From Jiangella endophytica (GTDB lineage: Bacteria > Actinomycetota > Actinomycetes > Jiangellales > Jiangellaceae): DNA of 64,000 bases. Made by a program: the position numbers and the translations under genes. Shown piece after piece: positions 26,538 to 34,547 of the stretch (its first letter is position 1; every line of letters starts with the position of its first letter). The stretch lies in assembly GCF_003427025.1 (NCBI RefSeq), contig NZ_QVAI01000016.1:1-64000 (forward strand), written 5' to 3'. The notes beneath the pieces were generated by a model. That model was not told the DNA's origin and made no database searches. It saw only the letters and a list, made by a program, of their open reading frames with translations.

Positions 26538-26569
26538 ACAGACCCTTCTGTCAGGGGGCTTGATAACGA
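26538..26569 (+). promoter_or_regulatory. Conserved upstream element of sigma factor gene 1
   Basis: The palindrome ACAGA-CCCT-TCTGT (26538-26551) is followed by CTTGATAACGA (to 26569), 86 bp from TTGATAACGA to the ATG. The same arrangement and distance occur before the second sigma gene (29405-29438). It is a likely shared operator/promoter. Confidence 0.55.
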
Positions 26570-26645
26570 ACCGGCATCCGTGGTGTGGTGGAGGAACGTG
26601 GTCCAGCAACGCGCCACGTCCCTCCACATCTGGAGAGGTGCGGCC

Positions 26646-27458
26646 ATGCAGCGCCACACATACGCGACGGACGAGCACCAGAACCATCAAGAATCTGAAA
26701 GCACTGCACGGCAGTTGCTGGAGCGCGCGGCCGGCGCCGAGGCAGACGAGCGCCGGCGGCTCATCGACGAGGTGGTTCTTCTCTATCTCGGGCTGGCCGA
26801 GTCGATCGCGCGGCGCTATGCCGGGCGCGGCGTCGAGCGCGACGATCTGCTGCAGGTGGCCAGGCTCGGTCTGGTCGCCGCTGCTCACCGGTTCGATCCG
26901 AGTCTGGGCAAGGACTTCGTCTCGTTCGCGGTCCCGACGATCAGCGGCGAGGTGAAACGATACTTCCGCGACCATGGCTGGGCGGTGCGGCCGCCGCGCC
27001 GGGTGCAGGAGCTGGCGGCGCAGGTGTCTGTCGCCACAGCGGAGGTCGCGCAGACCAGCGGCACGACGCCCACCCAGGCCGAGTTGGCCGAGCACCTCGG
27101 TGTCGAGGCCGACGAGATCCGCGAGGCCAGCGCCTCGCACGACTGCTTCACCGCCGCTTCGCTGGACTACCGGGGCTTCAATGATGAGGAGACGTCGCTC
27201 GTGGAGACCCTCGGCGATGACGAGGACGGTTATGACCGGACCGAGACCATGGTGCTCCTGGCGCCTGTCTGCCGCGAGCTCAAGCCGCGCGACCGCCACA
27301 TCCTGTATCTGCGCTTCTTCAAGGGCAGGACCCAGCAGGAGATCGGCACCGAGCTCGGAGTGACGCAGATGCAGGTGTCTCGCCTGCTCACCCGCATCCT
27401 CGGGCAACTGCGTGAACGGGTCGGGAACAGGCCGCCCGCGCCGGGCCGGCCCGGCTGA
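26646..27458 (+). CDS. SigB/SigF/SigG-family RNA polymerase sigma factor (copy 1)
   Basis: 270 residues. Region 2 ('RDDLLQVARLGLVAAAHRFD', 'FVSFAVPTISGEVKRYFRD'), region 3 ('HGWAVRPPRRVQELAAQV') and region 4 ('RTQQEIGTELGVTQMQVSRL') are all present, the pattern of stress/sporulation sigma factors controlled by anti-sigma kinases. ATG 26646 is preferred over upstream in-frame codons because the paralogue at 29515 starts with the same 'MQRH' and shares the ribosome site region (TCTGGAGAGG). No anti-sigma or anti-anti-sigma gene is adjacent. It probably directs RNA polymerase to GTTT-N15-GGGTAC-like promoters nearby. Confidence 0.93.
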   Translation: MQRHTYATDEHQNHQESESTARQLLERAAGAEADERRRLIDEVVLLYLGLAESIARRYAGRGVERDDLLQVARLGLVAAAHRFDPSLGKDFVSFAVPTISGEVKRYFRDHGWAVRPPRRVQELAAQVSVATAEVAQTSGTTPTQAELAEHLGVEADEIREASASHDCFTAASLDYRGFNDEETSLVETLGDDEDGYDRTETMVLLAPVCRELKPRDRHILYLRFFKGRTQQEIGTELGVTQMQVSRLLTRILGQLRERVGNRPPAPGRPG

Positions 27459-27555
27459 CGGCCGCGTACATGTCCAGGAGTGGCCCTGCCGAGGTCGGGG
27501 TACGTCAAGGGGGAATGCGGCCGCGGTGTGCCGCACCAATGACGGGAGCCCCCTC

Positions 27556-27816
27556 ATGATCGGTTTCATCGTCGCCGGCTTGGTCATCGGTGCGCTCGCC
27601 CGGCTGATCAAACCTGGCAAGCAGAACCTCGGCTGGGTCGCCACCCTGCTGCTCGGGCTCGCCGGCTCCGTCATCGGCGGCCTGGTGGCCAACTTGCTCG
27701 GCACCGGAGGCATCTTCGAGCTCAACGTCCTCGGTTTCATCGTCGCGGTGGTCGCGGCGGTCCTGCTGATCGGAACGGCTGAGACCCTCAGCGCCCGCCG
27801 TCGCCAGGACGCGTGA
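27556..27816 (+). CDS. GlsB/YeaQ/YmgE-family stress membrane protein
   Basis: 86 residues with three hydrophobic helices and glycine-rich turns ('MIGFIVAGLVIGALARLIKP', 'LLLGLAGSVIGGLVANLLG', 'FIVAVVAAVLLIGTAET'), the transglycosylase-associated/YeaQ family of small inner-membrane proteins induced in stress. ATG 27556 is the only start that matches the family N-terminus. A GGGTAC box at 27498-27503 could be a SigB/F-type -10, though the -35 (GTGG, 14 nt upstream) is weak. Confidence 0.9.
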   Translation: MIGFIVAGLVIGALARLIKPGKQNLGWVATLLLGLAGSVIGGLVANLLGTGGIFELNVLGFIVAVVAAVLLIGTAETLSARRRQDA

Positions 27817-28382
27817 ACCGGTCTGAGAACGCCCAGGAACGGGGGCGGCATTCGCCTTGGCGAACGCCACGTAGAGATCGGCGAGCTACGCCAGGCCGGC
27901 GGACCGAGCATCTGCGGCGGGCAGTTCAGCGCTGGGTAAGGCGCTGCAGCGACGGCGAGGTTCCGCGGCGTCCTGGGCGCGCGGGCGGCATCAGATGTTG
28001 GCGAACTCGGGTCGGCCGGGACTGCTGACAAGCGCAGATCCGCTCGCGGACGGCGTCCACGTAGCCAAAGCCACGGCCCCGCCGAAGGACCGTCGGCTCG
28101 GCGCGGGCCCCATCACTGCTGTCCCACGGTCGCCCCGCGAGTGGCGGTCCCTACCCGGTCGTCTGGGCCGGGTTCACCTGTAACCGGTCGGGGGCGGGTT
28201 CGTCCGAGATACTGGAACCGGCGATCCGAGAGACCCATGCCTCGGCCCACGAAGTCCTTGGATGTCTCGACCACGCAGTGCCCCGCCGCCAAGAACCGCG
28301 ACGAGATGATCGACCACATAGAAGGGCCGGCCGGTGCACTGGCGAGCTGTACGCGAGACACTGGCCAGTCGCGGAGGGCGAA
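27817..28382. other. Intergenic segment with a decayed SRPBCC upstream region and 5' end
   Basis: No intact gene. From 28052 to about 28266 the sequence resembles the region upstream of, and the first codons of, the SRPBCC gene at 41650: 29 nt (28052-28080) match 41413-41441 with one difference, GATCCGAGAG recurs before the start, and an ATG at 28237 opens 'MPRPTKSLDV', matching 'MSTATKSVDV' before similarity ends. The remainder shows nothing recognisable. Confidence 0.5.
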
Positions 28383-28784
28383 CTACTTGAACGCGTCCTT
28401 GACGTTCTCACCGGCTTGCTTCAGGTCGGACTTGGCCTGGTCGGCTTTGCCCTCGGCGCGGGTGGACTCGTCGTCCGTGGCGTCGCCGTAGGCCTCTTTG
28501 GCCTTGCCCTTCAGGTCTTCGCCGGTGTTCTTGATCTTGTGGTCGGTGCCCATGGGCGGCCTCCCTCCGTCAATCGGTGCCGAGTGCGAGTGTTCGGTCT
28601 CGGCGGCCAACTGCATCATGCGCAGGGTGAGCATGCGTTTGACGATCGGACGGTCGGCATGTGTGGCCTCGTACTCGAGAGTGGCGGCCAGCCCGACCTC
28701 GTCGAGACGCTTGATCAGCCGCGGCAGCCGCATGACGGCCACCTCGTCGTAGCCGACTACGGGTGGTTTCTGGATGAGCGCCAT
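28383..28784 (-). CDS. CsbD-family stress protein with an N-terminal DUF8129-like domain
   Basis: 133 residues in one frame. Residues 1-70 ('VVGYDEVAVMRLPRLIKRLD', 'YEATHADRPIVKRMLTLRM') resemble a small actinobacterial domain (DUF8129, from memory). Residues 78-133 are a complete CsbD-like domain ('DHKIKNTGEDLKGKAKEAYG', 'EGKADQAKSDLKQAGENVKD'), a hydrophilic stress protein that is normally free-standing. ATG 28784 has GGGAGGA upstream; an internal ATG at 28553 has GGAGGGAGG, so free CsbD (56 residues) may also be made. GGGTAG with GTGT 15 nt before it (minus, 28829-28805) is a candidate SigB/F promoter. Confidence 0.8.
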   Translation of the reverse strand: MALIQKPPVVGYDEVAVMRLPRLIKRLDEVGLAATLEYEATHADRPIVKRMLTLRMMQLAAETEHSHSAPIDGGRPPMGTDHKIKNTGEDLKGKAKEAYGDATDDESTRAEGKADQAKSDLKQAGENVKDAFK

Positions 28785-28804
28785 CTGGTCCTCCCGTCAT
28801 GGCA

Positions 28805-28829
28805 CTACCCGGCTTTCGCCGAGCCACAC
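28805..28829 (-). promoter_or_regulatory. Candidate SigB/F-type promoter for the CsbD gene
   Basis: On the minus strand, GTGT, 15 nt, then GGGTAG, ending 21 nt before ATG 28784. Same spacing as the better match before the gas-vesicle operon. Confidence 0.4.
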
Positions 28830-29404
28830 GGCCTCGAGAGTGGCTCATCCCGGCGCCGAGCTGCTGGAGCGCGTGGGCGTGGGTGTGCACGCTCCAGCCG
28901 CCGTGCTTCCTCAGAACAACGCGACGTTGATGTTCGGGCGGCGCCGCCGTTCACACGGCGCGGCGCTGGGGCACCCGGGGGCATTGGAGGGAGACCAGCA
29001 CGCTCCCGTCACGCCGGATGGCATGACTGGGAGCGCCGCGGCTATCCGCCGAGATCGTCTTCGGGGGTGGCCGGTCTGATCGCCTGGTCCCAGGAGCCGG
29101 TGGCCTCTTGAGGCAGCGTGATCCCCGTGGAGCGGCTCGGCGCGATCTGCAGATGGTAGCTGGAATCACGTTCGACGACCGGAGCGCTGTCGATGGGTCC
29201 CACTTCGACGAGGGCCCACCGGCCGGAATCGAGCGTCGATCGGCGCCGCGACGGAGCTGCGGGTGGTGCGTACCGGGCAGAGCCCGCTCGAGAGCGTCGT
29301 CACGCGCGAGCGCAGATCGCCATGATTCTTCGTATCGATGCACGTCGAAGCTGATCGCTCCACTGCGACGGGGCTGCGCTTGTTCCGACGCCTCGTCGGG
29401 GTGG
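28830..29404. other. Intergenic segment with a possible minus-strand gene remnant
   Basis: No intact gene. On the minus strand from about 29240 down to a TAG at 29042 a frame reads like real protein ('WALVEVGPIDSAPVVERDSS', 'TPEDDLGG'), but it has no start and the continuation upstream lies in another frame. It looks like a broken gene of unknown family. Confidence 0.35.
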
Positions 29405-29438
29405 ACAGACCTTTCTGTTCAGTGTGGCTTGATAACGA
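29405..29438 (+). promoter_or_regulatory. Conserved upstream element of sigma factor gene 2
   Basis: ACAGA-CCTT-TCTGT (29405-29418) followed by TTGATAACGA (29429-29438). The distance from TTGATAACGA to the ATG is 86 bp, exactly as in front of the first sigma gene. Confidence 0.55.
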
Positions 29439-29514
29439 GCCGGTCACGTGCTTCGGTGGTTGCCACGTGGTCAAGAACCCGCCACGTCCACTCCGTCTGG
29501 AGAGGGTGCAAGCC

Positions 29515-30333
29515 ATGCAGCGCCACGCACATGCGACGGACAGCATTCAGCACCAGAACCAGAACCAGAACCAGAACGAACGCGAGCGCCTCGCCAGGGA
29601 CCTACTGGAGCGCGCAGCGGACGCCCAAGGACACGAACGACGCAGACTCATCGACGAGGTCGTTCTTCTTCATCTCGGATTGGCGGAGTCGATCGCCCGG
29701 CGGTACTACCGCCGCGGCGTCGAGCGGGACGATCTCCTGCAGGTCGCCAATCTCGGTCTGGTCAATGCCGCCCAGCGGTTCGACCCCGGCCTGGGCAAGG
29801 ACTTCGTCTCCTTCGCGGTCCCGACGATCAGCGGCGAGGTGAAGCGGTACTTTCGCGACCATGGGTGGGCGGTCCGGCCGCCACGCCGGGTCCAGGACTT
29901 GGCGGCAGCGGTCACGGCCGCCACTGCGGAGGTCTCCCAGGCGAAAGGCACGGCGCCCAGCCCGGCCGAGGTGGCCGAGCACCTCGGCGTGAGCATCGAC
30001 GAGGTCCGCGAGGCCGACGCCTCTCACGAGTGCTTCGCCACCGCGTCCTTCGACTATCGCGGCGACGGTGGCGAGGAGACGCCGCTGGCGGAGACGCTCG
30101 GTGAGGAGGACGACGGCTACGACCGTGCGGAGGCCGTGGCCGCGCTGGCCCCCGCCTGCCACGAGCTCAAGCCACGCGACCGGCACATCCTGTACCTGCG
30201 CTTCTTCAAAGGCTGGACCCAGGAGGAGATCGGCACCGAGCTCGGCGTGACGCAGATGCAGGTATCGCGGCTGCTGGCGCGCATTCTCGGGCAGCTCCGC
30301 GCGCGGATCGGCCCCGCGCCCGTTCGGCGCTGA
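29515..30333 (+). CDS. SigB/SigF/SigG-family RNA polymerase sigma factor (copy 2)
   Basis: 272 residues, a close paralogue of the factor at 26646, with identical promoter-recognition blocks ('FVSFAVPTISGEVKRYFRD', 'HGWAVRPPRRVQ', 'EEIGTELGVTQMQVSRLLAR'). Near-identical region 2 and 4 sequences imply overlapping promoter choice. The variable N-terminus contains a Gln-Asn run encoded by four CAGAAC repeats (29554-29577). ATG 29515 is chosen by homology with copy 1. The two genes lie in the same orientation 2.1 kb apart, separated by small stress genes, consistent with a tandem duplication. It converges on a minus-strand gene 6 nt downstream. Confidence 0.93.
   Translation: MQRHAHATDSIQHQNQNQNQNERERLARDLLERAADAQGHERRRLIDEVVLLHLGLAESIARRYYRRGVERDDLLQVANLGLVNAAQRFDPGLGKDFVSFAVPTISGEVKRYFRDHGWAVRPPRRVQDLAAAVTAATAEVSQAKGTAPSPAEVAEHLGVSIDEVREADASHECFATASFDYRGDGGEETPLAETLGEEDDGYDRAEAVAALAPACHELKPRDRHILYLRFFKGWTQEEIGTELGVTQMQVSRLLARILGQLRARIGPAPVRR
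29554..29577 (+). repeat. CAGAAC hexanucleotide repeat, four copies
   Basis: Four perfect in-frame CAGAAC units encode Gln-Asn repeats near the N-terminus of sigma factor copy 2. Copy-number change would alter length without shifting frame. Copy 1 lacks the run. Confidence 0.85.
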
Positions 30334-30339
30334 CTCCGT

Positions 30340-30798
30340 TCAGGGGACGGCAAGGAGCTGCGCGGCGTTGGCCTTGACCAGGGCCTTCGACCAGGCAAGC
30401 TGCTGCTGGGTCTGGGCATGGCACGTCCGGGCGAGCGCGAGTAGCTCGTCGTCCCTCAGCGCCTGCGCCGCCTGCGTGACGATGTCCCAGACCAGCGCGA
30501 TGCCGGCGGTCCGCTCGTGGAGGCCGCGGAGTTCGGCGAGCAGCGTGAGCCCTGGGTCGCCGGCCGGTGGCGAGGCGTCTGGCGCCGAGGGCTCGGCACC
30601 GATCCGGAGGCCGTAGCGGTGCGCCGTCTCGACGAGGTCCGTGGCATGCCTGCGGGACCAGCGGGCGAGGTCGTGCCCGACGTAGGCGATCTCGGGATCG
30701 GCCGGGTGCCGGCCGGCGGTGCGCAGCAGCGCTGCGGCGAGCTCGGTCTCGTCGCGGTGCAGGTCGCTCAGGGTGCTGGCGAGACGGCCGGTCATCAT
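30340..30798 (-). CDS. Hypothetical helical protein coupled to the molybdopterin oxidoreductase
   Basis: 152 residues, soluble and almost entirely helical ('LHRDETELAAALLRTAGRHP', 'HDLARWSRRHATDLVETAHR'), with His/Asp/Glu-rich helices suggestive of, but not proving, a four-helix metal-binding or chaperone-like bundle. The start (ATG 30798) overlaps the stop of the oxidoreductase gene as ATGA, so the two are translated together. Dedicated small chaperones accompany many molybdoenzymes, which is one possible role. No family name is recognised. Confidence 0.75.
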   Translation of the reverse strand: MMTGRLASTLSDLHRDETELAAALLRTAGRHPADPEIAYVGHDLARWSRRHATDLVETAHRYGLRIGAEPSAPDASPPAGDPGLTLLAELRGLHERTAGIALVWDIVTQAAQALRDDELLALARTCHAQTQQQLAWSKALVKANAAQLLAVP

Positions 30799-33254
30799 CG
30801 GGAAGCTCCGTCCTGCACATCCTCGGTGGCGCGGTCGGCCTCGCCACCGAGAGTGGGGGCCGAAACGTCGAGGACCGGTCGGGACGCCGTCGTCGTCGGT
30901 GCCGGCGCCGGGGTGCCGTCGCCGGCAGCGATGCGCTCGACGGCGGCCGCGGCGGTCTTGAACAGCGGCTGTTTGGAGGCCGGGTCCCAGTCGGTCGGGG
31001 TCAGTTCGTTGGCGGCCCGGCCGGCCCCGTCCGGCCGGTGGCCGGCCGAGGTGTCCCAGTAGCCGTAGTGGAACGGCAGGAACACGACGCCGGGCCGGAT
31101 CGCGCTGATCCGCAGTCGGCCCTCGACCCGGCCCCGTGGCGTCGTGACGCGCATCAGGTCGCCCTCCGCCCAGCCGTGTGCCCGCGCGTCATCGTCGGAC
31201 AATTCGACCCACACGTCGGGCGCAGCGAGCTGCAGTTGCGGCGCGCGACCGGTCTTCGTGCGGGTGTGGAAGTGGTACAGCGTCCGGCCGGTAGTCAGCA
31301 CGAACGGGTACGCCGCGTCGGGCGGCTCGTGCGGCGGGACGTACTCGGCCGCCTTGATCAGCGCCCGGCCGGACGGGTTCAGCGCGCGGTACGCCTGGGG
31401 CTCCACCGGCGCACCAGTGAGGAGGTCGCGGCCGTAGGTCTCGCAGTTGCCGGGGTCGGTCGGGAAGACGCCGTCGACGTACAGGCGCTCGGTTCCGTCC
31501 GGGTGCTCGGCGTCGACCGGCCACTGGATCCCGCTCCCGCCGCGGAGCTGGTCGTACGTCAGCCCGGAGTAGTCGCACGGCCGGCCGGCGCTGCACGCCG
31601 CCCATGCCGCGAACGCCCCCTCGGCGTCGGCCCACCGCACCAGCGGCGCGCCGTCGCGGTCGGTCAGCCCGAGTCGACGGGCGTAGTCGAGCAGGATGTC
31701 GAGGTCCGGACGGGCCTGACCCGGCGGGTCGACGGCCCGCTCGGACAGGTGGACGGTGCGGTCGGCGTTGGTGAACGTCCCGGTCTTCTCGCCCCAGGTC
31801 GCGGCCGGCAGCACGACGTCGGCGAGTTGCGCGGTCTCGGTCAGGAAGATGTCCTGTACAACGAGGAACAGCCGGTCCTGTGCGAGGAGCTCGCGGATGC
31901 GGGCCAGGTCCGGCAGCGACACCGCGGGGTTCGTGCCGGTCACGTACAAGAACCGGATCGAGCCCTGTTCGGCGTAGCGCAGCAGCTGCATGAGATGGGT
32001 GGGCGCGCTGTGGTGCGGGATCCGCGCCGGGTCGACGTTCCACAGCCGCGCGAGCTCGTCGACGTGCTCCGGGTTCGCCCAGTTGCGGAAGCCTGGCAGG
32101 TCGCCGTCGGCGCCGCACTCGCGGGTGTTCTGTGCGGTCGGCTGGCCGTTCATCTGCAGAACACCGCGGCCGGGCCGCCCGAGCATTCCGCGCAGCAGGT
32201 GCACGTTGTTCACCTGGACGGCGGCCGCGGTGGCCTGGTGCGACTGGTAGAAGCCCTGCAGGACGGTGGACAGGAGGCGGCCGGCGGTGCCCAGGAGGCG
32301 GGCCGCCGCGCGGATGTCGTCAGCCGGTACGTCGCAGACCTCCGCCGCGCGCTCGGGCGGGCAGCCGGCCACTTGCGTGCGCAGCTCCTCGAAGCCGGTC
32401 GTGTGCCGCGCGACGTAGTCGTGGTCGATCCAGTCATGCGCCACGATCTCGTGCAGCAGCGCGTTCATCAGCATGAGGTTCGTGCCCGGCCGCGGAGCCA
32501 GGTGCACCGTCGCGGCGTCCGCCGCCGGCGTGCGCCGCGGGTCGACGCAGAGCAGCCGCGGCGGGTCCGGTCCGGCCAGCCGGTCCAGCATGCGCGTCCA
32601 CAGCACGCTCTGTGTCTCGGCGACATTGTGGCCGTAGAGCGCGATCACGTCGGCGTGGTCGACGTCGGTGTACGAGCCCGGCTGGCCGTCGCAGCCGAAC
32701 GACTCCTTCAGCGCCTCGCCGGCGGTTGCCGTGCACAGCCGGGTGTTGCCGTCCAGGTGGTTGGTGCCGATGCCGCCGCGTGCCATGACCGCCAGCGTGT
32801 AGTACTCCTCGAGGAAGAGCTGCCCAGTCGTGTAGAAACCGATCGAGCCCGGCCCGAATTGGTCCAGCAGCTCACGGGTCCGGCCGGCGACGGTGTCCAT
32901 CGCGGTGTCCCAGTCCGTGGCGACCAGCTCGCCGTTCCGGCGGATCAGCGGGCCGGTCAGCCGGTCGGCGGCGTGGTTGGCCTGCCAGCCGTAGAGGTCC
33001 TTCGGGTCGAGCCGCCCGTGGTTGACGCGGTCGACGGCCCGCCCGCGTACACCGACGATGTGGCCGTCCTTGACGCCGATGTCCATGGCATCGCCATTGG
33101 AGTGCAGGACAGTTGCCGACTGCACCCAGCGCTCGACCTCGGTCTCGTCCAGCCCGCCGCTCAGGTACTGGTCCACGCGGACCGGCCAGATCTCGCCCGG
33201 TCCGTACGGCGTGCGGGTCCCCCACGGTTCGGCGATCCGATCGATGCGCCTCAT
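30795..33254 (-). CDS. Molybdopterin-dependent oxidoreductase (formate dehydrogenase/nitrate reductase superfamily)
   Basis: 819 residues. bis-MGD enzyme signatures: 'GWQANHAADRLTGPLIRR', the Mo-ligand region 'GNTRLCTATAG' (Cys), 'DVIALYGHNVAETQSV', 'PGTNLMLMNALLHEIV', 'FLYVTGTNPAVSLPD', and a C-terminal dinucleotide-binding domain ('YPFVLTTGRTLYHFHTRTKT'). The N-terminal Cys motif that holds a 4Fe-4S cluster in NasA/FdhF is missing: the equivalent stretch reads 'VERWVQSATVLHSNGDAMD'. No Tat signal is seen, so it is cytoplasmic. ATG 33254 is chosen because the family begins at 'RRIDRIAEPWG'. Substrate unknown. Confidence 0.88.
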   Translation of the reverse strand: MRRIDRIAEPWGTRTPYGPGEIWPVRVDQYLSGGLDETEVERWVQSATVLHSNGDAMDIGVKDGHIVGVRGRAVDRVNHGRLDPKDLYGWQANHAADRLTGPLIRRNGELVATDWDTAMDTVAGRTRELLDQFGPGSIGFYTTGQLFLEEYYTLAVMARGGIGTNHLDGNTRLCTATAGEALKESFGCDGQPGSYTDVDHADVIALYGHNVAETQSVLWTRMLDRLAGPDPPRLLCVDPRRTPAADAATVHLAPRPGTNLMLMNALLHEIVAHDWIDHDYVARHTTGFEELRTQVAGCPPERAAEVCDVPADDIRAAARLLGTAGRLLSTVLQGFYQSHQATAAAVQVNNVHLLRGMLGRPGRGVLQMNGQPTAQNTRECGADGDLPGFRNWANPEHVDELARLWNVDPARIPHHSAPTHLMQLLRYAEQGSIRFLYVTGTNPAVSLPDLARIRELLAQDRLFLVVQDIFLTETAQLADVVLPAATWGEKTGTFTNADRTVHLSERAVDPPGQARPDLDILLDYARRLGLTDRDGAPLVRWADAEGAFAAWAACSAGRPCDYSGLTYDQLRGGSGIQWPVDAEHPDGTERLYVDGVFPTDPGNCETYGRDLLTGAPVEPQAYRALNPSGRALIKAAEYVPPHEPPDAAYPFVLTTGRTLYHFHTRTKTGRAPQLQLAAPDVWVELSDDDARAHGWAEGDLMRVTTPRGRVEGRLRISAIRPGVVFLPFHYGYWDTSAGHRPDGAGRAANELTPTDWDPASKQPLFKTAAAAVERIAAGDGTPAPAPTTTASRPVLDVSAPTLGGEADRATEDVQDGASR

Positions 33255-33332
33255 GTCCGCCCGCGTACCCCGGCCGCCACGTGGCATGCGCGGGCGAAGG
33301 CCGGGTACCGGGTCGGCCAGCGAAGCGAGGTG

Positions 33333-34547
33333 GTGACGGTGGACCAGGACGGTGTGCTGGGTCTTTGGCGACAGGGTTACGGATGGGCGAGTGGCCTGCG
33401 GGTGGGCCGGTCGGCCGCGCCGATCCGGTTCCTCGGCCGCCGCTCAGTGGTCGTCGGCGGGCCGGAGGGCGTGTCACGGTTCTACAGCCCACGGCTGCGG
33501 CGCGAGCGGGCGATCCCGGCGCCGGTCGGCGGCGTGGTCTTCGGACACGGATCGGTGCACGGGCTCGACGACGCACGACACCACCGGCACAAGGCGAGAT
33601 ACCTGGAACTGCTCACACCGGTCGCGGCCGAAGACCTGCGCCTGCGCACCCGTCACCGGTGGGAGCTGGCGGCCCGCACCTGGGAACCCCGCCGTCCATT
33701 CGTGCTGTTCGACGAGGCGGCCCGGGTGCTCACAGCGACGATGCTTCCGTGGGCCGGCATCCCAGCCGAACCGGACGACGTGGCACGACGCGCGCGCCAG
33801 TTGGCGCTTGTGCTCGACGGCTTCGCCAGCCCGGGACGGTCCTACGTAGGCGCCGTCGCCGCCAGGCGCGGGCTGGACCGATGGGCGGCCGGACTGATCC
33901 GCGCGGCCCGCGTCGGCCGGATCCGGGTCCAGCCCGGGACGCCGTTGGACGTCATGGCGCACGCCCGGGAGCCGGACGGCCGCCTGCTCACGCAGCGGGA
34001 CGCTGGCGTCGCCCTGCTCAACGTCGTGCGGCCGGCCGTCGCCGTGGCGTGGTTCGTCACCTTCGCCGCCATCGCGCTGGCGCATCAGCCGTATTGGCGG
34101 GACCGAATCGCCGCCGGCGATGACACCGCGCTCGGGGCGTTCGCCCAGGAGGTTCGGCGCCGCTACCCGTTCGTGCCGGTGCTCATCGCCCGCGCTCGCA
34201 CCGGCCAGGACGTCCTCGGCGTCGACGTCCCCGCCGGCGGCTATGTCGTGCTCGACGTCCACGGCACCGACCACGATCCGGTGCACTGGCCGGACCCGGA
34301 CCGGTTCGACCCCGGCCGGTTCCTCGGGCCGCCGCCCGCGCCCGGCACACTCGTCCCGCAGGGCGGCGGCGCGGTGCGGACCGGACACCGCTGCCCGGGC
34401 GAGGACGTCACCCTCGTCCTGCTCGAGGAGGCCGTACGCCGCCTGGCACTGACCCGGTTCGACCTCCCGGAGCAGGACCTGACGGTCGATCTCGCGCGCG
34501 TCCCCACCCGGCCGCGCAGCGGGGTGCTGCTCGCCGTCGCCGCGTGA
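33333..34547 (+). CDS. Cytochrome P450, CYP152-like (fatty-acid peroxygenase/decarboxylase type)
   Basis: 404 residues. The haem loop 'PQGGGAVRTGHRCPGED' (ligand about C354) has the insertion typical of CYP152 enzymes such as P450-BSbeta and OleT. The helix-I region 'NVVRPAVAVAWFVTFAAIAL' keeps the Arg-Pro pair (about R233) whose Arg binds the fatty-acid carboxylate; CYP152 enzymes use H2O2 without redox partners, and none is encoded nearby. 'GSVHGLDDARHHRHKARYL' also fits. GTG 33333 is one of three close candidates (33330, 33339). The gene is divergent from the molybdoenzyme and overlaps the next start by one base. Confidence 0.85.
   Translation: MTVDQDGVLGLWRQGYGWASGLRVGRSAAPIRFLGRRSVVVGGPEGVSRFYSPRLRRERAIPAPVGGVVFGHGSVHGLDDARHHRHKARYLELLTPVAAEDLRLRTRHRWELAARTWEPRRPFVLFDEAARVLTATMLPWAGIPAEPDDVARRARQLALVLDGFASPGRSYVGAVAARRGLDRWAAGLIRAARVGRIRVQPGTPLDVMAHAREPDGRLLTQRDAGVALLNVVRPAVAVAWFVTFAAIALAHQPYWRDRIAAGDDTALGAFAQEVRRRYPFVPVLIARARTGQDVLGVDVPAGGYVVLDVHGTDHDPVHWPDPDRFDPGRFLGPPPAPGTLVPQGGGAVRTGHRCPGEDVTLVLLEEAVRRLALTRFDLPEQDLTVDLARVPTRPRSGVLLAVAA

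Noticed and set aside
29554-29577. Phase-variation tract in sigma factor 2
   Set aside because: The repeat unit is six bases, so slippage cannot shift the frame; at most it changes linker length.
30567-33332. A very long plus-strand frame upstream of and continuous with the P450
   Set aside because: It is the antisense shadow of the molybdopterin oxidoreductase gene; protein similarity to P450 begins only near 33339, and GTG starts with a purine-rich leader lie there.
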